Assembly (NCBI GenBank): GCA_958299035.1
Contig: CATQJL010000223.1
Coordinates: 16,153,742-16,217,741, forward strand
Reading direction: 5' to 3'
Source: Cylicocyclus nassatus
Taxonomy: Eukaryota > Nematoda > Chromadorea > Rhabditida > Strongylidae
Length of the DNA: 64,000 nt
Shown here: piece after piece, positions 44,816-56,417 of the stretch
How the letters are laid out: every line of letters begins with the position of its first letter
Position numbering within the stretch: the stretch's first letter is position 1
Made by a program: the position numbers and the translations under genes
Notes under the pieces: generated by a model
The model's input: the letters and a program-made list of their open reading frames with translations, nothing else
Database searches by the model: none
What the model was told of the DNA's origin: nothing

Positions 44816-45563
44816 TTATTGCACTTGAAAAGTCAAAAAAGTGCTTTTTCAGCGTTTTTCAGCCTTGGAGATTGATGAGGGGGTTGGGCGAGAGATTTCC
44901 ACCCACAACAGCACTGCCCGCAGGATACTGTAACTCCAATCATTTTGGCAGCAATTGGCTGATTGGCTCAGGCAGCCAATGGCGAATTAGTTGGCGATCG
45001 GTCCCCCATCTCCTCCAGCAATCTCCAAGGAAAACTCTATGAAAGCATTTTTTTCAGCTCTTTAAGCACAGCTCTGGACTCAGCGCATTCAGAAGGCCAA
45101 GGATGGATGAAAAGCTTTTGTGAGCATCCCGAGCCACTGCTTTTGCTGCCCAAGATACCTTGCGCCAGCATAGTGCCTTCACGGGTCCTAGTGTCAGCGA
45201 TTTGCCTCTTGCCAGCATGCACTGACAAACGAAGCGAACGTAGAGCAGAAGATTTTCAAGGCTTCTTGGGCCGGCCACGACAGGAACTCGCCAACATCGA
45301 GGCAACTGCAGTCTTGGCTGACAGTAAGCGGCTCCTTTCAAGGAAGAAACATCCAATGCTTCAAAGACTCAACTTAACTTACTATATATTTATTTATATA
45401 CTAATGTAACCTATCATATATTTTGGTTACTATTCTGTTGTTGACTATAGCAATGTTCAAGTCGAGATAATTACATTACAAGTAAAAATTTGTTTTTGTT
45501 CGTAGATTCAGTTTGTTATCATATACTGTCGTACTGTGAACTTCAGTATTGTGCGTTCAAGTA
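44816..45563. other. No gene supported; dispersed repeat related to 19613-19720
   Basis: The plus-strand 148-codon frame at 44963-45409 has a mirror of similar length on the opposite strand and no family signature. 45165-45270 is related to sequence around the palindromic insertion at 19475 and gives its empty site. Confidence 0.35.
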
Positions 45564-46573
45564 TTAGGTTGGTCCGAAAGTTCTTGCGCATCATTTTTAA
45601 ACAATCACAACTTGGCCGCTCCATGGATTTCCTTGAAATTACTTTTGCTTAAAACAGCAATCTATGCTCTTTACAGCTGTACCCCCGTCATTATTTAGTT
45701 TGAAAGAAATCGAGAGTAAGAAGCAATTGAAGGAAATCAGTCAAGACTGGCATTTCCTTTGAATTAAAACAATGGATAAATTCTGGAAGGGGGAGGGAAA
45801 ATTTTTTTGAATTTTTTCTTAGAAGAGAAAATTTTGCACATAACTGTAGCATCTTTCCCGCAAATCACTACGAAACAGTTCGAAAACTAGAAGTCAATAA
45901 TGGGAATTGCTTCAATTTTGCAATTTTTGAGCATCCTCAAAGAAGCTACAAACATCGCAGCAGAGACAAAACAGTCATGAACATAAGTTTTATGAGCTCC
46001 TCTTTTTAGCCAAGTGCAATTTGTCCCAATCTGAAGCAGACTTGATTTTCTTGAAAAATGCAGGGCGAAAGCCCGAAAAATACACGAAAATCAAATCTGC
46101 TTCAGATCGGCACGAATTTCACTCAACTAGGAAGAGGACTCATAAAACTTATGTTTATGACTGTTTTGATCTCTGTTGCGATGTTTGGAGCTTCTTTGAA
46201 GACGCTCAAAAATCGCAAAACTGAAGTAATTCTCTTCGTTGGCTTCTAGTCTTCGAACTGTCTCGTAGTAATTCTCGGGAAAGGTACTTAATGCGCAAAA
46301 TTTTCCCTTCTGAATTAAAACAAGAATTTTCGTGACTCAGTTCGAAAAATGCCAATCTTGACTGATTTCCTTCATCTGCTCTCAACTCCGAACTTTCTCA
46401 AACTAATTCATAAGAGGTACAGCTGTAAAGAGCATAGACCTCCTTCAAATAAAAGTAAATTTGAGGAAATCCACTAGATAACAAGTAAGTTATGTTTTTT
46501 TTGAAATGCGAAGAAGAGTAAGGAGATTCTTCTGAACGAAAAACGAAAAACCTCACTTTACAGTGGTTTAGTT
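45564..46573. mobile_element. About 1-kb palindromic foldback element
   Basis: Almost the whole segment is one inverted repeat centred on GGGCGAAAGCCC (46063-46074). The arms share CAGCTGTA, AGGAAATCAGTCAAGA, CTTCAATTTTGCAATTTTTG and CATGAACATAAGTTTTATGA. The left end TTAGGTTGGTCCGAAAGTTC is mariner-like; the right end has decayed. No transposase. Confidence 0.7.
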
Positions 46574-47696
46574 GAGGATCGAAAATGAGAACTGTGGAAC
46601 AAGTTTTGGGAAAGTTTAATGAAGGTGGTCAATCATAAGAATGATTTAAGGTTCACATCTCAATAACATTGCTTTCCCACATTCAAAGTAGCATAAAAAA
46701 TGTTTGTCTTCATTGTATACGATTGCTAAAATGCATAATATCTAAAGATAGCTTTCTGGTGAACTGAGTGTGGATACTGTTTGCTGTTTCGTGCGAAATC
46801 CAGTAAATTCCTCATTCTGATGAACCTGTATGATTCCATGATCAATTTTCACAAGAAATTACTAACTTTAGCAGCGAACAACTGACTAATTATTGTACCG
46901 TTATTTTTATGTGTTCTCTTTCTTTCATCGACTGCCGTTTCAGTCGAAAAGACGCATCAAGACTCTGTCGCGTCGGCGCCAGATTGTTCCCTCACATTTG
47001 AAATTCAGTAAATAGCCCATATTAGTGATTCTGTCTTCATGCAACAACTTTCCTATGAGTTCCCCAGATTGTTTGGCACCATACCTAAACTGCCTACAGA
47101 TGCCTTGTGCAGACATTAAGGAAGATTAATAATAATTATTTTGAAGCTCATAAATTAACTAGCTGGCAGTCCCGGTCTCACCCGAGACTCTGAATTAATT
47201 TAACCAAAACATATTACTTAGGCTTTCTAACTTTTTCTAACACGAAGAGCGCTCGAACTGCCACATCCTGCAGATTTTTACATTAAAATCAGCTTTACCG
47301 TCCCTGCCTGCATGTTTATTGGGAAATGATTGGTTAGAAGTTAAGCTTTCATCTTCCTAGAATTGAGTAAAACAAATCATCAAATCAATATAAGGACTTG
47401 CAAGTCGCCGCAAGAAGTAGCGTATAATCTGCGCCGGAATCGAATAGACAAATGTGCAAAGTTCCAGCTTAATCGGTCCAACGGCGCGCGTTTCTATAAA
47501 ACACAAACGAATAAAGCGGTATAAAGACACTGAGTTTTACTTATGTATAAATTTTTTCTTATTTCTAGCACTTCTGACTAATGAAGGCCCCAAAATCGAA
47601 GTTGGCTTTCCATATGAAAAACACGCCAGTTTGAAGAACATCAAGCGCTAATTCCAAAACTGTTTTTGTTTCTTGCCAAACGCCTCTAGACGCTGA
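46574..47696. other. Unannotated stretch with a family A 5' fragment
   Basis: AACTAGCTGGCAGTCCCGGT at 47157-47176 resembles the family A start, but the match soon fades. No gene was found. Confidence 0.35.
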
Positions 47697-47704
47697 GTTA
47701 TGAG

Positions 47705-48568
47705 CAGGGTCAAGCAAGGGGTGTGCCACACGATCGCTGGTTAGGACCACCCCTGATTGCTGTCCTAATAAGACCTCCCCCCTGGATTATATACCTAATA
47801 TAGCATTACCTGAAGGCACTGTCAAACATAATGGGCAACATATCCATAATGAGCATGTCAATTAACCCCTGTAGACAATGTTTGAGCATTCTGAAGATTC
47901 AAGATGCTAGGCTACCTAAGTGAAATGGTCATTTTCCAACATGATTAACTTTGTTTCAAAGGTAAAATAGCTATCCGTTTTTGCACTCAAGACAAAGCAC
48001 TACTCCTTCTTTGTCCATCTCAGAAATCTCGCTTCAAAAGAACTCCAAACTGTGGAATTAGAAGCCAACCAATATCTCATTTTTTCCGTTTCTGCTTTTG
48101 ATGGCTGTGCTTTCACCAACTATTACTCAGGGCAAAGAAAACGAATCAAGCTCAAATCGCTCCTATGGAAACTAGGAAATTTAGGCTATGGGAAAAAAAT
48201 GCGAAAAATGGGAAAAATAAAATTTTGGTTGGCTTTTAATTCCACAGTTTGGAGGTCTTTTAGAGCGGGATTTTTGACATGGACAAAGAAGGAGTAGTGC
48301 TTTGTCTGGAGTGCAAAAACGGATAGCTAGTACACCTTTGAAACAAAGTTAACCATGTTGGAATATGACCATTTCACTTAGGTAGCCTAGTATCTTGAGT
48401 CTTCAGAATTCGCTCAAACTTTGTCTACAGGGGTTAATTGACATGCTAACTATGGATATGATAATCAATTTTATCATTTTATCAGATTACCCAACTACGC
48501 CCCCCTCCCCTTTTGACTCCTCAATACGACCCCCCAGTTTAGCGTGCCACACCCCACGCTTGACCTTG
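47705..48568. mobile_element. hAT-type foldback MITE with 8-bp target duplication
   Basis: The ends CAGGGTCAAGC and GCTTGACCTTG are inverted, and GTTATGAG is present directly on both sides (47697-47704 and 48569-48576). An 8-bp duplication with CAGGG-type ends is the hAT hallmark. The two halves are inverted copies nearly to the centre (near 48160). The relative at 2405-3668 lacks one end. No transposase frame. Confidence 0.85.
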
Positions 48569-48576
48569 GTTATGAG

Positions 48577-49591
48577 TGTTTATTGGAGTAAAAAATGGCA
48601 GCAAATTTTTGATGAAATCAGTGATTATGGTCTTTCTGGTGCCAAATAGAGAAGTATTGAGCACGAGTAGCACGAGTATATTAGACAAAAGGTTTTCTGC
48701 GTATAGAGTGCTATACCCGACGCTGGGTCATTTGCGCAATCTTGAACGAATTTGCATCAGTTGTACGTTCAACTTTTTGGGCCAAAACGCTTATAACTCA
48801 GCATCTAAATGCGCTTGGCAGATAACAAGGACAATTTTGGACTCCTGGTTGATGCTCTTCAGATTGGTATATAATCCATGTGGAAAGCCGATTTCGATTT
48901 CGGATCCTCCCCTTATGAGCTCACGCAATTGCAGCATGTTTTCCTAATATGTCGCTAATTTTCCTGTGTTTCAGCGTTCTGACCTATTTGATAGGCGACG
49001 TATCATAGTCGTTGATGACTCCAAAACGTTTCAAAGTTTCTAGTTCGGAAACATAAAGCAAGCTAATCGTGGATTGAGGTGAGAACTTACAGAAGCACAT
49101 GCACACTTTACCAAATGCCACACAGTTTATCAAAAACAAATCGAATCGAAAAGTACGAAAAACTGATAGCACTCAATAATTTTGCTATTGAGAAGGAGAG
49201 CAGATCTGACGTTGGCTTCAATGTGAAGTTTAATTTTCGATTGCGTTTTTATGTTCTGCGACACGGACTGTTCGGAAAGTTCATTAAATCAGACTGAGAG
49301 GTTTTGATAATTCGTTCGTTGGAATCTGTAAAGCTCAAAAACATTCTTCCATAATTTGAGCTCGAAAAGCAGAGCTTTGTGGAAAGCAAAAGTTGCAAAA
49401 ACGCAAGCCACGCCAGAGCTCACGTTCAAAAGTGGCTTGAGAGTGGTCATCATTTGCCTTTGCAATTTTGCGCATCAAAGTACTGATCGAAAGGAGAGAT
49501 CCGAAGTCATGTGGTCTACTACGAGTTTTCATGGTAAACCTAAGAAGTTCGCATAATGGCATAGCTACAAGTCGTTGTGAGACAATTTTTT
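48577..49591. other. Unannotated stretch, no gene seen
   Basis: A 48576-48947 plus-strand frame of 123 codons overlaps the hAT end and has no signature. Around 49340-49560 the sequence shows mirror-related open frames on both strands, as in other foldbacks, but no clear arms. Confidence 0.3.
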
Positions 49592-50898
49592 ATTAGGTCG
49601 TAAAATAGCTCCCTGGCACTTGCGAAAATTTTTTTTGAAATTGCTGTAACTTCAAGCAGATTGATTCTTTCTCAGAGCTACAAACTTCTTTGCAAAGACA
49701 ATCTCATAACAATCTCATTTCATTTTCATTTTTTACAACAAATGTTTGTCGTAAAAAGGTCGTAAAAAAAGCTATTAGGTTGTAAAAAAAGCTCCCTGGC
49801 ACTTGCGAAATTTTTTTTTTGAAATTGCTGTAACTTCAAGCAGATTGATCCTTTCTCAGAGCTACAAACTTCTTTGCAAAGACAATCTCATAACAATCTC
49901 ATTTCATTTTCATTTTTTACAACAAATGTTTGTCGTAAAAAGGTCGTAAAAAAAGCTATTAGATTGTAAAAAAAGCTCCCTGGCACTTGCGAAAATTTTT
50001 TTTGAAATTGCTGTAACTTCAAGCAGATTGATCCTTTCTCAGAGCTACAAACTCCTTTGCAAAGACAATCTCTTAACAATTTCATTTCAATTTCATTTTT
50101 TACAACAAATGTTTGTCTTATTAGCTTTCCAACTTCTCATTGCAGCCCACCAGCATGCGCAGAAGGGGAAAAGGTCTACGCGAAAAGTGGCCTATTTGTG
50201 CAGGATTATCTCAGGCATGATGAAAGCTGGAGAGCTCAAATGCTGTAGTTATATAAACGTCTGCTGGGCTGTTATGGGGACTATTTAAGCCTTTGAGCGA
50301 CCAATTGCAAAAATAAAGATTTTCCAAAAAGTTTGAAGAATCGACTATTTTTGCCCTCAAAAATGTGCCATTTTTCGAGCAAATGAATTTAAACTCTTCC
50401 GTTCTGCACATGGACGGACCAAATTTTGATTACTGCTAGCATTGTTAGAGCAATGCCTTACACATCTTTTAAACTCATTTAGAAGCGGCGATCCCAACAG
50501 AAGCGACGTCAGCTACAAAAAGAGTTGCCGTAAAGAGCAAGTTTGACAGCTTTTGATTTCTAAGCGCAAATCGCAAAACTTGAGTACAGCTGCGGGGTAG
50601 AAATCGACAGGCTCCTCAATCAGATCACCCAAGATTTGGACAAAATTTATTAAACTGCACAAAAAGAGCCGCAGAAAGAAAAATTGTGAAATTTTTATGG
50701 TTGGAAAAATTTCTTTTTTGATGTGCAGATCAAACAAGTCTTGTCATCGATAGAAATCAGAAGCGGTTTCAAAAAGTTCAATTACCCTCTATTGAAGAGT
50801 TTAAAAAACTTGGTGTAAATTCCGAACGAGCGCCGAAAAAAATGCGTTTGAAGGTGAAATTTCCAAAAGTACCCGGGAATTTTCTTTACAACCTAATA
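49592..50898. mobile_element. MITE-like element with a triplicated left end
   Basis: TTAGGTYGTAAA...CTCCCTGGCACTTGCG recurs at 49609, 49792 and 49976 as three tandem copies of about 184 bp, highly similar. The right end near 50870-50898 (GGGAATTTTCTTTACAACCTAA) is the inverse of one such end. It therefore looks like a TIR element whose left terminal segment was amplified in tandem. No transposase. Confidence 0.65.
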
Positions 50899-51001
50899 GG
50901 TTGGCGGGTATCTGTTACACTTTCTTTGTAAAATTCTGAAAAACCCCGGAAGCTTTCTAGAACAAATTTGCTGCATATGTAGTGCACAGCAAGATGTACC
51001 A

Positions 51002-51171
51002 TTTGATACTAATGAATTGGCTTTGGGAAGGCGAGGCTCCGTGTCACAATTAAGGCTAACTAGTGGTCAGAGAGCACCCGCGCGAGAGAAACGCAGGTGC
51101 GACGCGGGCGCGAGCGGCCTCAGTTACGTCACAAAGCCCTGCCTTCCCGAAGCCAAGCCAGTTGAATCAAA
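51002..51171. mobile_element. MITE, second copy of the 4474-4623 family
   Basis: The right terminus CCAAGCCAGTTGAATCAAA is exact; the left has diverged (GAATTGGCTTTGGGAAGGC). The interior GCGGGCGCGAGCGGC is shared with the first copy. Confidence 0.6.
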
Positions 51172-51467
51172 AGGTTACATAGTAGCATGGCTGATGCGGC
51201 AAATGCGCAGGTAGCCAGCAACTTTATAACTTTATGAGGAATAAAAATCATTACTTTTCTCTGATTTTTTCTCTTTATAACTTTAGAAGCACGCTAAAAA
51301 TTATCACTTTTCTTTGGTTTTTTCTCCTCGTCTAATCCTGTTTTCGCTCTACTACAATTTTCTAAAATATATTTTCCCACTGTCTTTTTTATGGCAGCAC
51401 TTTGTTGCCGTCACCATGTCAAAAACGGGAGTGCAAAATGAATCAATAAATGAGAATTTTATCGAAA
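51172..51467. other. Spacer, no gene seen
   Basis: AT-rich sequence between a MITE and family A copy 4, containing a short direct repeat (CATTACTTTTCTCTGATTTT with TATCACTTTTCTTTGGTTTT). Confidence 0.3.
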
Positions 51468-53053
51468 ACTAGCTGGCTTACCCGGCTCCGCCCGGCCCTG
51501 TCAAACACTGTAATAAAGGCCCCTCCCTATCCCTGTACAGCCTTTCCCTGTGCACACTTCCATATGCAATTCCCTATTCCCGCTGTGTTAGTAATCAGCA
51601 TGCTCACCAACCTCCCTCAACAACCCCCAGCCCCGTAGCTCAAACGTTGCAAAAAATCAATAAAATTATAAAAGTAAGGGTAATTCTAGAAACTGGTGGC
51701 GCTATTCGGCTATCCGGGCCCCAAAATGTTTTTGTGAGGGCTTGCTCAAACTCGGTATATGGGGTTGTTTGAGCCGCTGATGACATATCGTAGTCATTTC
51801 GCGTGGCAGAGGGTTAAAATCATGAACCTGCCTGAAACCCTGGCAGGGAATTACCTAAAGTGCGTTTCAAGAACATCGTCCTTAATTCCCACGATAAAGG
51901 CAATTCGTGTAGTATAAAAGTTTCCCCCGACCGTAATGCTTTCCTTGTAGGACCACTGCCGCGCGCGATACAACCTTCGGCGGCTTTTGCCTAAGCAAAA
52001 ACAGGGAGGAGGGAGATTTGCCGCGTGCGTTACGCATTGGGACAGGTTACAATTTCCTTACAGGACCACTGCCTCGCGCGAGACACCCTTCGGCGGCTTT
52101 TGCCTAAGCAAAAACAGGGGAAGAGAGATTTGCCGCGTGCTTACGCGTTGTGACAGGTTATCAAGATGATGCTGGTGACCGCCATGCAAAACAACCGTTT
52201 CCCCATTCCGTGAATATCTGGGATCTACTGGCCCAAAGGCGAAAAATATCCATTCAAACCCTGCAGCTCACCATAACTTCACAATATTGCTTTGTGACAG
52301 CGAGCAAGCATCATATTCATAAGCAGTATGCTTGTGAACCGTTACAGGTATGGTTTTGAGCGAATCTGGAATTTCGATCCATCTACTGTATATCCACCGT
52401 AACCCAAGAAAGTGCGCTATCCTGCGAAATCAGCATGATATTCATGTCCAGCGCGCTAAATGACCACCCTAGACGAAGTTTAAAGCAAATCTATGTTTTC
52501 GATCCCATAGCGTATAAGCACCGTAACCCTATGAAAAAGTCATAATATGCAGAGAGAACGAAATTCGTAATCAGCACGTCGAATAAGTTCTCTGAACCGA
52601 ACTTCAGCTGAATTCATGATTTTGACTTCCTACCATACACCTATCGTAAATACACAGGGAAGCGTTTTGCGAAGAAAGTGTGATATCTGTAATCAGCATG
52701 TAAGATAACCCTTATACACGAAGTCTGAGCGAGCTTTACGACAAAAGGATTTTGGGGCCCGGATAGCCGAATAGCGCCAAACTAATAATGTACTCGCAAT
52801 CAGCATACTCGATTACCCCCTGTGCCAACTCCCAGCCCCGTAGGTGAACTCTGCGAAAAAATCGATAAAAATCGATAAAATTGATATCCTTAGATGACGA
52901 AAAGTAGCCTAAGACATCCGCACCGCACCGAAGTGTATGTGTGCCAAGTTTGGTCCGGATCGGTTCAGAAATAGAAATTTCCATTCGAAACATACGAACA
53001 TACATACAGACAGACAGACAGACAAACAGACATTCAGCTTTATATATAAGATT
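51468..53053 (+). repeat. Dispersed family A, copy 4 (full length)
   Basis: Collinear with 4812-6290 from ACTAGCTGGCTTACCCGG to TTCAGCTTTATATATAAGAT. An extra duplicate of the AAGCAAAAACAGGG...GATTTGCCGCGTGC block occurs at 51990-52140. Internal CCGTAACCC and CCTATCGTAAATAC words mark its degenerate subrepeats. Not coding. Confidence 0.7.
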
Positions 53054-53299
53054 TTTATTGGCGCACTATGTAGCGCACATGAATGCTGGATATGACTGTG
53101 TCGTCCCTCTGCATTAGCTGAAAACTAAGGACCATATTCCCGCCCGACTGCCACATCGCCCCGTCTCTCGCTAATCACCTGAAAGAATGCCAGCCCATTA
53201 ACATAAAACCGTCCCACCGATAGAGCGAGTGTTTTGCGCACGGACCGCGGATCCGGCAGGATTAGTGGGTAGACCTTTGCACCCCGTCACCACTTCTCA
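53054..53299. other. Spacer, no gene seen
   Basis: Moderately GC-rich sequence between family A and a foldback element; no feature recognised. Confidence 0.3.
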
Positions 53300-53992
53300 A
53301 ACATAAGAATTTTTCAAAGCATCTTACTAGGAGAGGATACTCAGTCGAAAGCACCAATCCAGACGAGACACATATCATCCTAAAGCGCTTGAAACGCTGA
53401 TTCCAAATCTGTAGTTTTTAGCAGAGGAGCGGTTTTGTAGAAGGAGTTATGAGGGGTGTTTCCTTTTGGGGTTGAGGCGTCCTCCAGCAGGTCTCCCCTT
53501 GTCTATGAGCACTGTAGGGGAGTACCAATTGGTGGCAAGTGGCCTAGTGGTAAGTGCCTTGCTTGATAAAGAGAGTGTCAAGGTTTTAATCCCTTTCGCA
53601 TGCAACTTTATCACAATTCTTGAGCTTTTTAATGGCTCTAGAGCCCTAAAGCCTGAAATTTCGGATAATATTGATGTTAATTAAAGCTGGAAGTGTTAAA
53701 AAATCAAAGTAATACGTGTTACTATTACGTAATGTAATCTTCATTCAAATTACTTACCACTAGCCAGTTGCTACCAGTTGGTACCAGTAGGGTAAAGGGA
53801 GACCTGCTGGAGGGCGCCTCAACCCCAAAGGGAAACATCTCTCATAACTCCTTTTACAAAACCGCTCCGCTGCTAAAAACTACAAATTTGGAATCAGCGT
53901 TTTAAGCGCTTTAAGATGATATGTGTCTCATCTGGATTGGTGCTTTCGACTAAGTATCCTCTCCTTGTTAGACTTTCAGAAAAATTCTTAAA
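53300..53992. mobile_element. Foldback MITE with tRNA-like words in its arms
   Basis: The arms (53300-53555 and 53745-53992) are inverted copies, sharing GAGGATACTCAGTCGAAAGC, AGCGCTTGAAACGCTGATTC, CCCCAAAGG/CCTTTTGGGG and GGAGACCTGCTGGAGG words. The spacer is 53560-53745. The arm resembles the foldback at 44325-44815. Confidence 0.75.
53536..53595 (+). pseudogene. tRNA-like relic in a foldback arm
   Basis: AAGTGGCCTAGTGGTAAGTG (A box) is followed by GGTTTTAATCCC (degenerate B box) about 25 bases on. The A-box part is repeated in inverted form in the other arm (53753-53772), so the tRNA-like sequence was part of the element before the inversion arose. Confidence 0.4.
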
Positions 53993-54028
53993 AATAAAAG
54001 TTTAGCAGAAATTATCCGCCAAATTATA

Positions 54029-54907
54029 TTAGGTTGTCCCGAAAGGTTTTGTCCTTTTTTTTTTCATCGCTTACTAAGAATCACGGAACTCCAATCTACG
54101 GACGGCTTAGGTACCAAATAATTCAGATTTTCATACTCTTTCTTATAGCTACACTTGCTTTCTGATCTACCTTGTCCTTGGAATGTTATCGACATGGCTT
54201 TTTGAGCTGTTCAGCAGTAACGCCAAATCTTTCCTGAATTTTGAAAATTTTTATCCTGATGACAAAGAGCGCTAGTAACTGTTATGTAGAGCAAACCTTT
54301 AGCTACATTGCACTCATTTTAGACTACATGGATGACGTTTCCCAAGTCCGTTACAATTATCTATTTGATAAAAATCGCGGCTTTTTGATTAAGTTTACCC
54401 ACTCAAAAGTATCGAAAAATCAAAAAGCAGATTTTTCCAAGCAAATCAAACTTGGTTATGTTGCATGAATGATGTTTAATAAGAATCATGTTTCATTTCG
54501 TAGAAATTTCAAAAGCTTTCATGTATTTGCTGCAGTTGCGTGTCTTATGACTTTGCCAAAAACCGAGACCTCCAAAAAAATAATTTTTCTAAGCTAAAAG
54601 CAGCAGATTAGGAAAACCCAAAAATATTACCTTGTAGTCCGAGAATTGCTCTATTTGAACAATACTTAATCCTTTCCGAAACTTTGAAATGAAATTTTCA
54701 AAAATTAGCCTAACCTTGAGCACATAAAATTGACGGGTGGAGAATTTTGGCAATTATCAAAAAAAATCGTAAAAGATTTTGGGAAAATGTGTCCACAAAA
54801 AAGAAAAGGAAAAGCTGCATCAAAGCATGTTGGAACTTATTCAGATCTATTTGTGCGTGGTTTTACAGTGGTTTGAAAAAAAGGACAAAACTTTTGGGAC
54901 AACCTAA
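54029..54907. mobile_element. Mariner-type MITE with TA target duplication
   Basis: Ends TTAGGTTGTCCCGAAAGG and ACTTTTGGGACAACCTAA are flanked by TA on both sides (54027-54028, 54908-54909). Another mariner-like end (TTAAGTTGTCCATAAGTCC) begins at once after it, without a found partner. Frames inside (54241-54468, 54747 onward) are AT-rich and show no transposase catalytic motif. Confidence 0.75.
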
Positions 54908-54909
54908 TA

Positions 54910-55645
54910 TTAAGTTGTCCATAAGTCCTTCCATATTTGGATCTTTAGATCGATATTTCCAAAAATTAGGCCACCTACAAGGCTGCAAATTTGCGGCATT
55001 ATTACAAGTGAATAAGCTAATAATAAATATATATTTGCGAGGAACACGAAACCGGCAGAAGCAAAGTTTGAAAAATCAGCTCATTATTTTTTTCTTGGTT
55101 TTTAGCCATCACAAAAATGCGAAAAGTGCTTGTATAAATATTTGATTAGGAGATTATATGCGGTAGCAAATGAGAGATTTGCAGAGTTGTTTTGAAATGA
55201 GATGTGATGATTTTTGTTGTTTTGGAAATTCGGAGATTTTTTTTGGCTTGAATTGATGAGGATCAAGCTTGGTACAAACTTCTCAACGCCGGCTTGTAGA
55301 GTTTGCTTTGATCTGTCGAATGGTAACCCGCATTTTATTAGGGATACAAGAAGGATCGACTTATGCTGATGAAAATTCAGGTATGAAAAGACATATGGGA
55401 CAACATAGTATGTACAATGTCGACGAGGAACTAATCAGATCATTCCCAACCCCCACAAGCTGTAAATCATCGTACTAGAAGATCGTTAGCATCATTTACA
55501 TTTTTCATTATCTGCTAAGCAACTTCTAAAAGGATTTATGGGTTTGAAATCAAATTATTTGAGTCACAGTAAATAAAGTTCGTGGAAATTCAGCCCATAC
55601 TCACAGTAATGATGAGAATTCTACTTCTAGGGAGAATTCTCCAGA
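54910..55645. other. Unannotated AT-rich stretch, no gene seen
   Basis: Apart from the solitary mariner-like end at its left edge I recognise nothing here. Confidence 0.35.
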
Positions 55646-55653
55646 CTATACAG

Positions 55654-55980
55654 CAGTGGCGTACCCAGGATTTCGGCTCGGGGGGGGGACAAAAAATTTT
55701 TTCTGATGAATGTGCGTGGCGTTAGCCACGCACTCCGAAAAAATTTTTGGGTGCTTCTCAAAATTTTTGCGGGTCCCTAACCCCTAAAATCCGGAAAAAG
55801 GGGGCGTCAGCCACGCCCCCAAAAAAATTTGTTTTTTAAGGCTAAAATGAATTTTTAAAAATTTTTTAAAAATATTTTAATTATTATATTTACAAGTACG
55901 AACAAGTCATTTGCACAATTCTATAACTCATGTAAGTAACTTCCAAAAATTTCCTCCCCCCCTCCCTCGGTATGCCACTG
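55654..55980. mobile_element. 327-bp hAT MITE with 8-bp target duplication
   Basis: Ends CAGTGGCGTACCCAGG and CCTCGGTATGCCACTG are inverted. The flanks CTATACAG (55646-55653) and CTATATAG (55981-55988) match at 7 of 8 bases. The interior has poly-G/poly-C edges and two short palindromes (GTGCGTGGCGTTAGCCACGC and GGGGCGTCAGCCACGCCCC). Confidence 0.85.
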
Positions 55981-55988
55981 CTATATAG

Positions 55989-56417
55989 GTGTTTTTGAAA
56001 CGTTTTCTGGGGAGCATGCGTCACAGCATACTTGAAAAATACGCACATTGAACGTCCTAACTACAATACGAAGACGCCATAACGAAAACAAAGCACCTTG
56101 TTTGGATTGAAAATCAAGTTCTGGTCAAGAATGTGACCATTCTTAAGCTCGTTCCCAACCTTCGCCTCTTTACTATTTTGCTCACCATTAAATAAATTAT
56201 TGAGAATTCATATGTTTTTAGTTTTTGAAAAGAATGGAATTGCTTATCTCGCTATGAATAGAAATTTTTGAGTGTTCACTGCACACGAGTCTACGTCGGA
56301 TACATAGTTATGTGGGATCACGAGCAAGTATGTCAAAGTTTGTATCCAGTTTTGCTTAAGTGGAACCCAAAAGAACGAAAGATTGTGTCACATGTGCTTT
56401 CAACGTGAATTGACACT
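55989..56417. other. Spacer, no gene seen
   Basis: AT-rich sequence between a hAT MITE and an LTR. No supported feature. Confidence 0.35.
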
